Source of the DNA: Gnetum montanum
Lineage: Eukaryota; Streptophyta; Gnetopsida; Gnetales; Gnetaceae
Length of the DNA: 64,000 bases
Direction of reading: 5' to 3'
Assembly (NCBI GenBank): GCA_015680685.1
Contig: MNCI01015670.1
Span: 436,486-500,485 of the forward strand
Part shown: positions 34,906 through 45,925 of the stretch, one piece after another
Position numbering within the stretch: the stretch's first letter is position 1
Layout: each line of letters opens with the position of its first letter
Program-made: the position numbers and the translations under genes
The notes under the pieces: generated by a model
Database searches by the model: none
Told to the model about the DNA's origin: nothing
The model's input: only the letters and a program-made list of their open reading frames with translations

Positions 34906-36700
34906 TGATGCAAATGTCTCTTAATAGTCTATCCCATATGTTTGTGTGTATCCCTTGGCTACCAATCTAGCTTTATTTCTCTCTAGAAAACCATTAGCTT
35001 TGTATTTCATAGTGTATACCCATTTGCATCCTACTACTTTCTTCCCCTTTGGTAAGTCCACTATCTCTCATGTGTTATTCTTCTCTAAGGCCTACATTTC
35101 TACATTCATAGCATTTTTCCAATTTTTATAGTTTAAAGCCTCGAATAGTGTTTAAGGAATAGAAACATTGCTAAGATTTGTTAGAAATGCTCTATGAGTT
35201 GAGCAACATTTATGAAAAGATACAAAATGAGATATAGGATATAGTGGGTGCTTGGTGCATTCTCTTTTTCCTTTTCTAACTACATAGGTAAGTCAATATC
35301 AAACAAGGATTTAGTATGAGAATCAGATGGGTTATGGTGTATTACCTCATTTCCAACACTTAAGCCTGATGTTTGGACTTGCCTTGATTTTGGGTTTGGA
35401 TGTTTCCTTCTTGTGTAAACTTGAGGAGGACATGTGTTGGTAGTGGTTTCATTACCTTCATCATTTTGTTCTGAAATTTAAGAAAGAGGAAGAGGCTTGG
35501 GCTCGATTTGTGGTAGCAAAGAATAGGAAGAATTGGAAGACTTAGTTATGGGTAGGTCAAGAAGAAAGTCTATATCTTCTACTACTATTTGCTCCCTTTG
35601 AAGATAAGGTTGTGTGAAGTATGACTAAGTTTCAACAAAGGTGAAATTTTTAGAAATAAGAAATTTTTTGGTTGGTGGATGATAGCATTTGTAGCCCTTT
35701 TGGGTTGAAGAATATCCAACAAAGACCATTTTGAGGGCTCTCAGATCAAATTTTTTCCTATTTTGACTATGAATATGGACAAACAAAACACATCCAAATA
35801 TTCTAGGGATAAGATTTTTTGTAGTACAGAGTGTTGGACAAAACTAAGATAACACTTTTATTGGACTTTTTGAATGTAACACTTTTATTGGACTTTTTGA
35901 ATGTAGCTCTTGAGTTGGTAATTTGTTTATGATATATGTAGCTATAAGGACAGCTTCTCCCCAGTAATTTTTAGGACATTTTTTTTAAATAATAAAGCTT
36001 GAGTTGTAGAAAGAAGGTGATCATTTTTTCTCTTTGCCACTCTATTTTGTTCTAGGATATAGACACAAGAGTACTCGTGGATGATTCCCTCCTTTTGAAA
36101 GAATGTAGTTAGTGTTTAGTTGAAATAATTTTTGAAATTATTTGAAAAAAACCTTCTAATATTAACTCTAATTTGATTTTTAATCATGAAACAAAAATTT
36201 GGGAGGAGATCACTAACATCAGTTTTGGACTTGATTAAGAAAATCCAAGTGACTCTTGTGCAATCATCGATAAATAAAACAAATCATTGTGCTTCAAAAA
36301 TATTTGAAATTGGAGATGGTCCCTAAATATCATTATGAATTAAATCAAATGGAAACAAGCTTCTCTTACTATTAATGGGAAATGGTACACATTTGTGCTT
36401 TGTGAGTTCACAAGTTTCGCAATTAAACACTTCCTTTTCTAAGCCCTTAAACAAATGAGGGAACATGATTTCAAGTATTTTGAATGAGGGATGTTCTAGT
36501 CTAAAGTTGTGAAACCAAATCATGCCTTTATTGGTTGAATGACTTGCAGATAGGAGGGTTAGAGGTTGATTCCACTTACTAGCACTTTTCTTTTCAATCC
36601 TTTCAAGATAGTATAATCCTCCCTTCTCCTTAGCAAGTCCAATCATCCTACCTAAGTCCTAGTCCTAAAATAAACAATACGTTGGGAAGAAGGTTACTTT
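34906..36700 (-). pseudogene. Copia integrase with ruined active site
   Basis: Pre-integrase zinc region: WFHNFRLEHPSF and CETCELTKHK (36323-36646). The core starts FVLFIDDCTRVTW (about 36250), where the first Asp is kept. The expected TDNG is SNNF (near 36150) and the expected VAERKN reads VAKRKN (near 36030), so the second Asp and the Glu of the DDE triad are changed by G-to-A type transitions. A 27-bp in-frame duplication (LHSKSPIKV twice) lies at about 35851-35903. Downstream are the GYSSTQKGYKC block and VVGCKWVYTMKYKANG, the linker into RT. Multiple stops. Confidence 0.88.
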
Positions 36701-36879
36701 GCAATTTAGATTCTAAGAAAGTTTGGTTATGGAGATGAGATTTGTTGATAATTCTAGAACATGAAGAACATCTTTAAGAATCATATCTTGATCAATTTTA
36801 GCATTTTCTATACTAGCAATTGTGGTTGGTGATCCATCTATCATGGTAATTTTTCATTTACTGGGGCAAGGGAAATAAG

Positions 36880-36935
36880 AACTGAAATTATGAAATGCAT
36901 GTGTCATGTGATCTATGGCTTCTGAATGGATGATC
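36880..36935 (-). pseudogene. Copia protease, active site lost
   Basis: The region normally reading WIIDSGASDHMTH reads WIIHSEAIDHMTH at about 36900-36935. The catalytic Asp is His and the following Gly is Glu, so the protease is inactive. The flanking HxFHNFSSYFP spacing confirms the alignment. Confidence 0.85.
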
Positions 36936-36999
36936 CAAGAGTCTTTAAAATACTAATCAAAGACACTTAAATAATGAGAAATTAGAAGCTCACCTATAT

Positions 37000-37654
37000 G
37001 TACCAATGAACAAATACCTGAAGATTTTTCAAGAGTGGCTAGAAGATTCTTTAATTTCTCTATCTCTTCTTGGTCAAACTCCCTTGCTTCTAGATTTTTC
37101 TCTTCTTCTTGTGAAGACAAGGCTTGGTTTTCCTAACCTTGAATTTTTTTCCTTCCATCCTTATTTCCCCATTCCTTGCTTGGTGGCTTTCCATGAAGCT
37201 TGAAGCACATCTCCCTCATATGCCTTGGTTTCTTGTAAAAAGTACATCACATGTTGTCTCTATTTTCACAATAATCATGACCATTGAGTTTGAATTCTCC
37301 TTTTACATTCTCTCCATTTTTTTGCCCCCTTCTTGGCCCACAACTTCCTCCATCAATTAGCATTACCGAGGCATCAACTAGTTTTAACATTAACATAACA
37401 TTATGCCTACTCTTTGTAACCAATATAATAGAAATTACCTCATTAAGAGGGATCAGGTCATCTTTGCCATGAACTTGTACTCAAACATGATCAAACTCAT
37501 TGTTAAGATCTACCACAAAAATCATAGGTTTGATCTTTTTCTATGAAATTTTTTAAAATTGCAGCATCCTCATTACATTTCATTTCAATAACATAGTAGT
37601 GATCCATCTCCTACCAAAGTCCCTTCAAAAGTTTGGCATACTCAGTTATAGCCC
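37000..37654 (-). pseudogene. Copia gag, C-terminal part
   Basis: Reads TEYAKLLKGLW, EMDHYYVIEMKC, a long UBN2-type Gag region, then a zinc-knuckle-like CTFYKKPRHMREMCF near 37210-37250 in which the second Cys has become Tyr, followed by KLHGKPPSKEW. It continues the gag piece at 47453-47859 across the B insertion. Confidence 0.85.
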
Positions 37655-37701
37655 TGAAACAACATCAAATTTTGACTACAACGTCTTGAGTACAAATTTG
37701 G

Positions 37702-38080
37702 CTAAGTGTTAAGACTACGCTCAACCCTAGCTAAGAGTGTAGTTAGCCTCTAGTAAAGAGTGTAGTCAACATAAAGGCTAGTTTTGCAAATTTTTTCTAA
37801 GTGTCATTGTGAAGCCAAAAGCTGAAAATATTTCTAACTGTTGAGATTATGCTCTTCACTACCCTAGAGAGTAGTTAGCCTATTGTGGAGAGTGTAGTTA
37901 GCATAAAGGCTCAGTTTTCACATATTTCTCTAAGTGTTGAGACCACACTCAACCCCAGTTGGAAGCATAGTTAGCCTCTAGTGGAGAGCATAGTTGGCAC
38001 ATGCCCAATTTTTTGTAAATTTTTCTAAGTGCAGGACTATGCTCTCCCCTAATGTAGAACATAGTCAAGTGTAGTCCACC
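37702..38080 (+). repeat. Repeated hairpin units in family B LTR
   Basis: Units begin CTAAGTGTTGAGACTAYGCTC and continue into an inverted GAGYRTAGT, then TTAGCCTCTAGTGGAGAG. Starts at about 37702, 37834, 37929 and 38024. The matching units in the 3' LTR lie at about 45975-46340. Confidence 0.75.
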
Positions 38081-38815
38081 AAAATGACCTCCAGTGGCCT
38101 CCACAACATGGCAACACCACTTAACTTAGCTCCAACTCATCTTCAACAAGCGTAGTTAGCAAAATGCATCTCTTTTGTGTCTCCTTTTATCCCAAAAAAT
38201 GTAACTATGCTATACCCCATGCAAGATAGTGAAGAGCATAGTCATGGAGAGTAGTCTCCAAATTTTCATTTTTTCAGGTACCTTTCAATCCTCTCGACAC
38301 ATGCACATGCAATTGGCAACATAGTCATAGTCTCACAGTCTCGTAGAATCTTGCAAATCATGCCAAAACACAACACCACTAGCCTCAGTGGAAAGTGTAA
38401 TTTGATGATGACGTAGTCCTAACCATCCCCTCTACCATGTGGCAGTCACCCTGTATTTCATGCTAAACCTAATCCTATAAATACCCTTGCCCTCAACATT
38501 TTTAGGGTGGGCATTTTTTTAGGTAGGAAAAATCGAAACGTTGGCAAATTTAGGTTAGCAAAATCAAAGTATCGACAAACCAATGGCACTCCAGTGAACA
38601 AGAGAGAGGCAAAGTTGCATACCACTATAAACCATCGTAGCCCATTGCACACCATGGTACCTAATCTGGTAGGGATAGACACCATAGTGGAACATCAATC
38701 TTCATGCCTAGACACCTCTGAGACTTTCAATACACCATCCACTATGCCTATTATACACTACGTACTTCTAACCACTCTTGGTGTTAACTACGCTCAACCC
38801 TCTTTGGGGGGAGGT

Positions 38816-38818
<3 letters not shown>

Positions 38819-38866
<48 letters not shown>
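38819..38866 (+). repeat. (CT)n microsatellite in family B 5' LTR
   Basis: Pure CT run after GGGGGGAGGTGTT. The counterpart in the 3' LTR (about 47072-47094) is about half as long. Confidence 0.9.
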
Positions 38867-38870
<4 letters not shown>

Positions 38871-39839
38871 ATTTTTAGCATTTTATTTTCATCTTTCACT
38901 ATTTCATCACATAACTATGCCTAAAACTATGCTTGGGTGGAAATCCTTACATGTTTACACCTTCATCTTTGCCAAAAAAACCTAACTATGCTTAACATTG
39001 TTAACACCGTTGACATCGCTTGAATAGTTAGTACTATTTCACATTAGCATCATAGCTAGCCACACTGCACCTTAGTTGCATCTGGTAAGTCCTTGTTCAA
39101 TTAACAAGACCATTCAAGGCACCCTATCTCTACCTCTAGTAGGTCCTTACACAAACATGAGGTTAGGTCATGCATCCATAAACCTCTTGATGTTCCAGTC
39201 ATTGATGTTTTCGATTGCTATAATTTTCTAGTGCTAGAAGGAGGGCCAAACCACTTTTTCAAACTCCATTATGGTTGTCTTGTGTGTTCTCTACATCGTA
39301 GTTGTTTATCAACCCGTCAGTGTAGATTGGACCCTGTAGTTGGTTCCCTTGGGACCCTGTGTAGTAACCCAAATTACAGTTCTCTCCACTATTTTTCTAA
39401 GTCTCCATTCTCTTAGTGTAGAGAATGTAGTTAGCTCTCAGCATAGAGAGTGTAGTCCATGGAGAGCATAGTTAATGTAGTCAGTGGTGTTAGCTAAAAT
39501 AGGATCAATTTCAGTGTCATCTATAGTACTATGCAACTAGCAACCTGCAACTCTCCCTTTCACAACTCAATCTATGACCATGAATCTAGATTAGCCTTCG
39601 ATGTTGATGTCAAACACACTTGACATCTTTACCATCCATCAAGAGGCTAGGATTGACAACCTTGGGAATCTTGTAATGACAAGATTAAGGTAATCCCTTA
39701 GGCTATGTGACCAAGATGTAGAGTAAGTTGTACTCAACAATGAACAATACAACTTTATATGTGCAAATATCCAAGTAGGGTTACCTATGGATTACCTTGA
39801 TGTGGAGGAAAAATAGGACTTTAAACTAATGCATCAGGA

Positions 39840-42800
39840 TGAATGAGAGTGTACTCCTTTCTAGTTTGACATCATCTTGCTCATAGAGCCCCACCACTTA
39901 TTGCTATCCTTGCTCATCTGAGCAAGTGAGCATGATGTGTGAATTAACTATGAGGAAGCCCTACAGGAGGAAGAAGACAAGTTCAAAGCTCACTCTAAAC
40001 ATGAGAGCCCCTTCCACACTATCTTCCAAAAATCACTCCCTAGTCTAGCCCCCCCCCTTTAGTTCAGTTCGCCTATCCTCCCCAAGTTATAACACTAGCA
40101 TTACCTTCCCACTCCATCAAGCTTAGGTTGATGCCTATAGTTGTAATGCATCAAGTGGAATACATGAAATATGCTACAATAAATTCATTTAACTTACCCT
40201 TCATGGCATCATCTCAACTTGCCCAGCCATACTTGCCAACAACAATCATGCCAACTCAGCCATATGTTCACACAGGGTACATCTCTAGGCCCCAAATGAC
40301 TCAAGAAACCTATGTCCTACCTATTTCATTGGTGCCCTTAGCATCAGTCCAACCCATGCATGTGTGGCTTGTCCTAGTCACTGCACCCATAGCACAACCA
40401 ACACATCAACCACATCACATGGCTTTGGAACTAGTAATCTAGCCCTGAGTGATACAACAAACACAACAAATAGCATAGCTAATGTAATTAGCTAGTGCAG
40501 CTCAAAACTTGGATCAAGCATTCCAGTTGATCTAAATTTTGACATAGGAGGTGAGGTGACTCAAAGCCACTTCCTCCGAAACCATCAAGGTGGTGGACTT
40601 CTACTAGAATAATCCTATAAGTCCTACAGTCCCAGGGTTCCACTACCCTAATTCACTAAGTACAATGGTAAAGGAGATCCCAATGTGCACTTGGTCATGT
40701 TTAGGTCTAAGTGCTTGCTACTGCAGGCTTGGCCACATGCCATCACATGCATATTTGTCATGTTGCTAACTAGAAAAGTGTTAAATTGGTACCGAGCATT
40801 ACCCAGAGGTTCTATTTCCTCTCTATAAGACCTCTTAAGCAAGTTTGTGATGCACTTTAGGTATATCTTGAAGCCAGAAGCAACCTTGGACTAGCTAATG
40901 CAAGTTAAGTAGGACCACCTAGAGCTCATGCAAAAGTTCATCCAGTGCTAGAGTGCCTCGTTAAATGAAATATGAGAGTTGATAGCCAAAGCACACCTCT
41001 TGGATATCTTTAAAGGTGTAGTTAATAATTTCATCAAGTCAAAACTATACTACTTAGGCCCACAATATCTAAGATAGGCCCTTGCCCAAACTAATAAAAT
41101 AGAAGATGCAACACAAGCTAGCAAGGACCTAGCTTATGTGGTCTACAAAAACCAGCATGCAAAAAAGTAGAATGCAATAGTGACAATGGTAGCCACACAT
41201 GCTAAACCAACCAACCAAGGGTTGATGGCTAGGTAGCCCAAATCCTCAACTCACAAAGCCATCAACTCTAGCACCAAGGCCACCAACCTACCTACATGTA
41301 TAGTGGCCATGACATAAGTTGGCCAAAGGCCCAACTTTGAGCACAAGAATCACTCAAAGTATACCCCATTGCAACTAAAACCCTTAGAGCTACTGGATCA
41401 ACTATTGAAAGCTAGGAACATATAATATAAATAAATGTCTGAGGATGCCCACAAAAGGCATGACAAGTACTATGAGTTGTTAAGGAATCCCACCTCAGTA
41501 GCACCAAATAAGCCCTTGGTCCCATAGGACTTCAGGCTAGACCAATTCTATCATTACCACTAGTTGTCTAGTCATAGCACAGACTTCTATTAAGCTTTGA
41601 AAGATAATATGCAAAGGATGATATATAGGGATGAACTAGTGCTTGACACAAACAACCTAGTTAGGCCCTGGAACTAATCCATGAGGGTGTACAATGATCC
41701 TCTAAATGTGGATGGTATTAGCTACATCATAAACACCATCAACATGGGTGGCAAATTAGAACTAGTGTAGTAGCCTTTTATGGTCTGAGTGCCTTCCAGT
41801 AGTGCAAGGGTCCCCTTGGTCGCCATGAGTTTGAGATCCCCCTTCATAATCAAAGTGTTACCTTAAGCACCCACAATTCCCTTCATGGTTAGGATTCCAC
41901 AACATGTTGCAACAACAATGGTTTAGCCATCCTTTGTCATTAGGGTGCCACAACATGCTAGCCCCTCACCTACCCGAAGCCCAGTAGTGGGCAATGCATC
42001 AACCCCTTCTTGTCCAAGGGCTAACCCTGCTAGCAACATGAGTAGACCCACTACATGGTAATGCAAGAGGCCCGATGAATGCCTCGCATACGAACTTGCT
42101 AGGCAACAACAAGAACAAAGAGCACTTGGTTTGTTGAAGCTAATCCCTATCTTGATGGTTCTCATGGCTGAGGTAACTAAATAAGCCACGACCAACAAAT
42201 CACAACCAAGCATTGAGGCCCTTGCATAGGCCAAGCCAAAAAAGCCCAAGTCACCTCCTCACAAAATTTTTCTCTTAGGCTGTGTGGAAGAGGTCAAAGC
42301 CAATAAAAACATGGTTGATGGTAGAGACTTCGCAGATGCATTAGCCCAAGTTAAGAAGGTGCTCAAATAGAAGAACACAACATTAAGCCTCTATGAGCTA
42401 ATCATGACCTCATCTATCCACTTGAATCACTAGTGTAGATGTTGACCTCCATTCCTATCATGAAGAAAATCCCTACAGATGATAATTCCATCCATGCAGT
42501 GATGCTACATCCCACATCACAAGAATCAATCTCCAAATTCCTATCATTTTGTGATGAAGCAATTAAGATCAATCCTAAGAAGGATGAGGTCATAACAGCC
42601 CCCATGTTCATCACCATACATTTTAGACAACGCAAGATTTGGAGAGTGCACATTGACAAATGAGCATCAAAAAATGTAATACCATACACTATTGTTGATA
42701 AACTAGGCCTCGTGGACCAAATCAAGCCAATGAAATCCATATGCCTGAAGTCCTTTAACGGGTCACACATCGTCGTTTGCGGTACTATCACCATAGCCTT

Positions 42801-43215
42801 TGTAGCAAGGGAATAATTCCCCACCACTACTAAATTCATCATCGTAGAGAAAATGCCAAGCTTTAACTTAATTTTGGACAAGCCTTGTTTGGCCTAATTA
42901 TGAGTTGTTTCCTCTCTGATCCACCACAAAATTAGCCTTTCATATGAAGGTGGTGAAGTTATCATCCATGGTGATAATACTACCCCTTTGGCTATCAACA
43001 ACATTGATATGGAGTAAGGGTTAGAGGTGGAATTCCCTAATTTTGCATTTGTAGTAAACGATGACAACAAAATGCATGAGGCTAACACACTTGGAGGGAT
43101 AGGAGAAGCCAATGACCTATTGAAAGATGCCCTGTGGGTAGAATTACCTTTCAACATAGCAAGTAAGGGTCAAGGAGACTACCAAATAGTGCAATCTAGG
43201 CCCTACACCTCTTAA
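39840..43215 (+). pseudogene. Family B gag-protease, decayed
   Basis: Gag: a Pro/Gln/Thr-rich N-terminal part (40128-40442) and then a Retrotrans_gag core at about 40630-41080 (KGDPNVHLVMF, LTRKVLNWYRALP, ending in KSKLYYLGPQYL in broken frames). Protease region at about 42560-42900: VHIDKXASKNVIPYT and IVDKLGL. The expected DxGAS triplet has decayed to DKxAS. It is followed by a conserved-looking end IVQSRPYTS at 43215. The frame then ends with no RT. Ty3/gypsy-type assignment rests on the Gag and protease pattern; stops are frequent. Confidence 0.72.
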
Positions 43216-43489
43216 CCCACACTAGGTTAGGAAGCAATTGCATGACTAAGGCACCCCCTTAGTCCAACATGCACTAGGTGTCTGCCTGCCATTCGCCTTT
43301 GCACACCCTACATTTTACTTTCTACTTACACTTTATTAGCACTATATAATTTCACTTGCATTTGGCTTGATTGCTTAGTTTATGCATCTATCTTATCCAC
43401 ACATTCGCTAGCTTTACATTTTTGTGATTATTGCTTTATTGCATGAAAAACATCAAAACACATAAAAATTATAAAAGCCAAAATTACCA

Positions 43490-44170
43490 AAAGAGAGTTA
43501 GCAATACACAACTCTCTATAGCCTAAAACTAGCAATGCTTTTACTTCCAATATCATGGCTTGAAATGGCCTAAAACTATCATGTTTAAACAATTGCAATG
43601 GCTAGGAATGGCCTTAAACTACTGCAACGGCCCAGAATAACCTAAAACTATTACCTTTAATTCTACAACCCAATAGCCTGCTATGGCCTTAAACTAGCAA
43701 TGCAAGGGCCCAAAATGGCCTTGAACTATCATCATTGCCTAGAATGGCCTTAAACTAGCAAACCATCTAGCTTGAAATGGCCTAAAAATATTGCTTTCAA
43801 TTCCAAAGTTGTGGCCTGAAATGGTCCTAAACTATCGTAAGGGCCCGAAATGGCCTTAAGCTATCATCAACAGTCCACTATGGCCTTAAACTAGTAATGC
43901 AATGGCCTGAAATGACCTTAAACTACCATAATGACCTGGAATAGCCTAAAATTATCATTGTGGTTTGAAATGACCAAATACTAGCATTAACCCAGTATGA
44001 CCTTAAACTGGCAATACAAGGGTCCAAAATGACCTTAAACTATTGTAATGGTTTGGAACAGCCTCAAACTATCGCTATGGCCTAAAATGGCCAAAAACTA
44101 GCATCAGCCCACTATGGCCTTGAACTATCATGGGCTCCATCAAGGCTTCAAACTAACAACAAACTCACTA
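43490..44170 (+). repeat. Degenerate array of ATGGCCTTAAACTA units
   Basis: More than 20 imperfect copies of a roughly 25-35 bp unit with core ATGGCC[TA][TA]AAACTA, inside the family B 3' region. Variable unit length and substitution suggest an old array. No coding frame is kept. Confidence 0.75.
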
Positions 44171-44279
44171 TGGCTCACAATGACATAGAGTTGCATACTC
44201 ACAGAAAATGCAATAAAATCATCATACACCATACTTGAATCCATGCTACATTTAGCATGTAGCATTGCACATCAATCAA

Positions 44280-44560
44280 GCAAGGTAAGCATTCATCTAC
44301 TACAATGCTAAACTAGCATAGCCTTCATCCACTATAATGCTAAACTGGCACAGTAGCTCATCTGCTATGATGCTAAACTGGCACAACATTCATCCTTAGG
44401 TTGTGATGTTAAACTAGCATAATGCATCTACTAGGACTACAAACTAGCATAGCATGGTCTACCAGGACCTTAAACTAGGTTCATGATTTACTAAAACCTT
44501 AAACTAGCAAGACCATGGTCTATCAAGACCTTAAGCTGGGTTCGCAATTAGCCACTAATA
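44280..44560 (+). repeat. Degenerate array of ATGCTAAACTGGCA units
   Basis: Follows the previous array. The unit core is TGCTAAACTAGCA with CATCTACTA spacers, and drifts into CCAGGACCTTAAACTAG units. Likely a derivative of the same array. Confidence 0.6.
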
Positions 44561-44653
44561 ATTTCTTTCATCCACTTGCAAGCAAGTGAGTGAGCATAAA
44601 CCTTGTCCCCCTTCTACACCATGCAAACAAGCATGTTGTAGCTTTGGAATGGA

Positions 44654-44990
44654 GCACTTGTCGTTGGTGTAGCCTTTGGAGCACTCATAGCATCTTGGCC
44701 CCCTGCCATTTTTGTTGGCTTTTGAGCATTTTCCACTGGTATAGCTTTTGTAGCACTCGTAGCATCTTGGCCCCTCATCATTTTTTTTAGCTTTTGAGCA
44801 CTTGCCATTGGTGTAGCCTTTGGATCACTCGTAGCATCTTGGCCCCTTGCCATTTTTGCTAGATTTTGAGCACTTGCCACTAGTGCAACCTTTGAAGCAC
44901 TCATAGCATCTTGGCCCCCTACCATTTTTTCTAGCTTTCGAGAACTTGCCACTAGTGTAGCCTTTAGAGCACTTGTAGCATCTTTGCCCC
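44654..44990 (-). repeat. 72-bp tandem repeat with Cys-rich frame
   Basis: Units start at 44681, 44753, 44825, 44897 and 44969 (exactly 72 bp), with partial units at both ends. One minus-strand frame encodes 24-residue repeats of pattern CYECxKGYTxGKCSKxxKNG, that is CX2CX8C per unit. It is open except for one Cys-to-stop change (TGC to TGA) in the unit at 44825. A second minus-strand frame is open from 44952 to 44614 and is Ala/Lys/Met-rich. The array lies antisense to element B just before its 3' LTR. Whether either frame is translated is unknown. Confidence 0.7.
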
Positions 44991-44999
44991 TACATTTTA

Positions 45000-45925
45000 T
45001 TTGTATTTTGTGTTGTGTGGTTTTCCTATCTTCTCAAAGTTGTATTTGTAGGAAAAAGCCTAGAGTCCTCATGCAAAGGTCCATCTCATCACAAGAATAG
45101 GTTACCACTATGCTCAAATGTGCATGATTGGATTAGTTGAGCTTCTCAAGAGTGCACATTCCCCCTATCCTATTATAGCCTACCCACATCCACTCCCACA
45201 TTCCAATACCCTCTCATTCCATGCATAGCCAAGATCGCAAACTCTCCTAATGCTCATGTGTTGTGACCACATGGCATCCTCTTCACATATCTCATCAAAC
45301 ACCAGGCTTCCCAAGGTGGACATAACATAAGTCATCCCATGCGAAGCCTCTATCAGCTGGTTAAATCCTAGGAAAATCTAACATGAGCTATCCTAGGGAG
45401 AAAATTCCTATCATATAGACACCATGGCATTTCATCAATGGCAAAGTGAAGCCCATCTAGTGATATGCAATTCACTTAATGGGAAGCATCTCACTCCATG
45501 GTAAGCATTTGAAAAACAAGGGAAAAAGCATGTTCTCATGTAAGCTAGAAGCATTGCAATTTCATAACTAGTTTAGTCCTAAATCCACACTAAATCTCTC
45601 ACAAGAACCCCGACGAGAGGATCAACACTTCAAGGGCAAACCACTTTGGTACCATGGTTACCATTAGCCATGAGGTCATTGCATCATAATATCCCTGCTT
45701 GCACCCTATCTTCTGCTTTTTATCCCCAGCACATCGCCTATGCCTTCTCTCGCTTTTCACCTACCATCTAGCATACAACTATCCATAGGACTCTTTGAGC
45801 ACAGTGCAATGACATTTAATCTCGCACTGAAGGGTAATGTTGGTGCCAAGCCTACTGTGGTGTTTTGCTATTCTTTGTCAACATCTCTTAGGCCACTCCT
45901 TCAGATGTCAACAAAGAGGGGCCAA
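45000..45925 (+). other. Family B internal DNA before the 3' LTR
   Basis: No recognisable domain. Ends with the polypurine tract AAAGAGGGGCC (about 45912-45922) immediately before the LTR. Confidence 0.55.

Larger units (their letters stand above)
37655..39220 (+). repeat. Family B 5' LTR (about 1.57 kb)
   Basis: Begins TGAAACAACATC and aligns through its length with 45926-47447. TATA box TATAAATA at 38476-38483. Carries four repeated hairpin units in the first 400 bp and a CT microsatellite at 38819-38866. The end near 39220 (TTTTCGATTGCTA) is set by alignment. The sequence after it, TAGTGCTAGAAGGAGGGCC, may be the primer site, but I cannot assign a tRNA. Confidence 0.85.

Noticed and set aside
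38819-38866. Coding CT tract (Ser-Leu repeat at the end of a 123-codon frame)
   Set aside because: The frame runs through LTR U3, TATA and R sequence of family B and ends in a microsatellite; it is not conserved in the 3' LTR.
44614-44952. 112-codon minus-strand frame as a gene
   Set aside because: It is open only because the 72-bp unit has no stop in that frame, and its composition is low-complexity. The Cys-rich frame of the same array is more interesting but also unproved.
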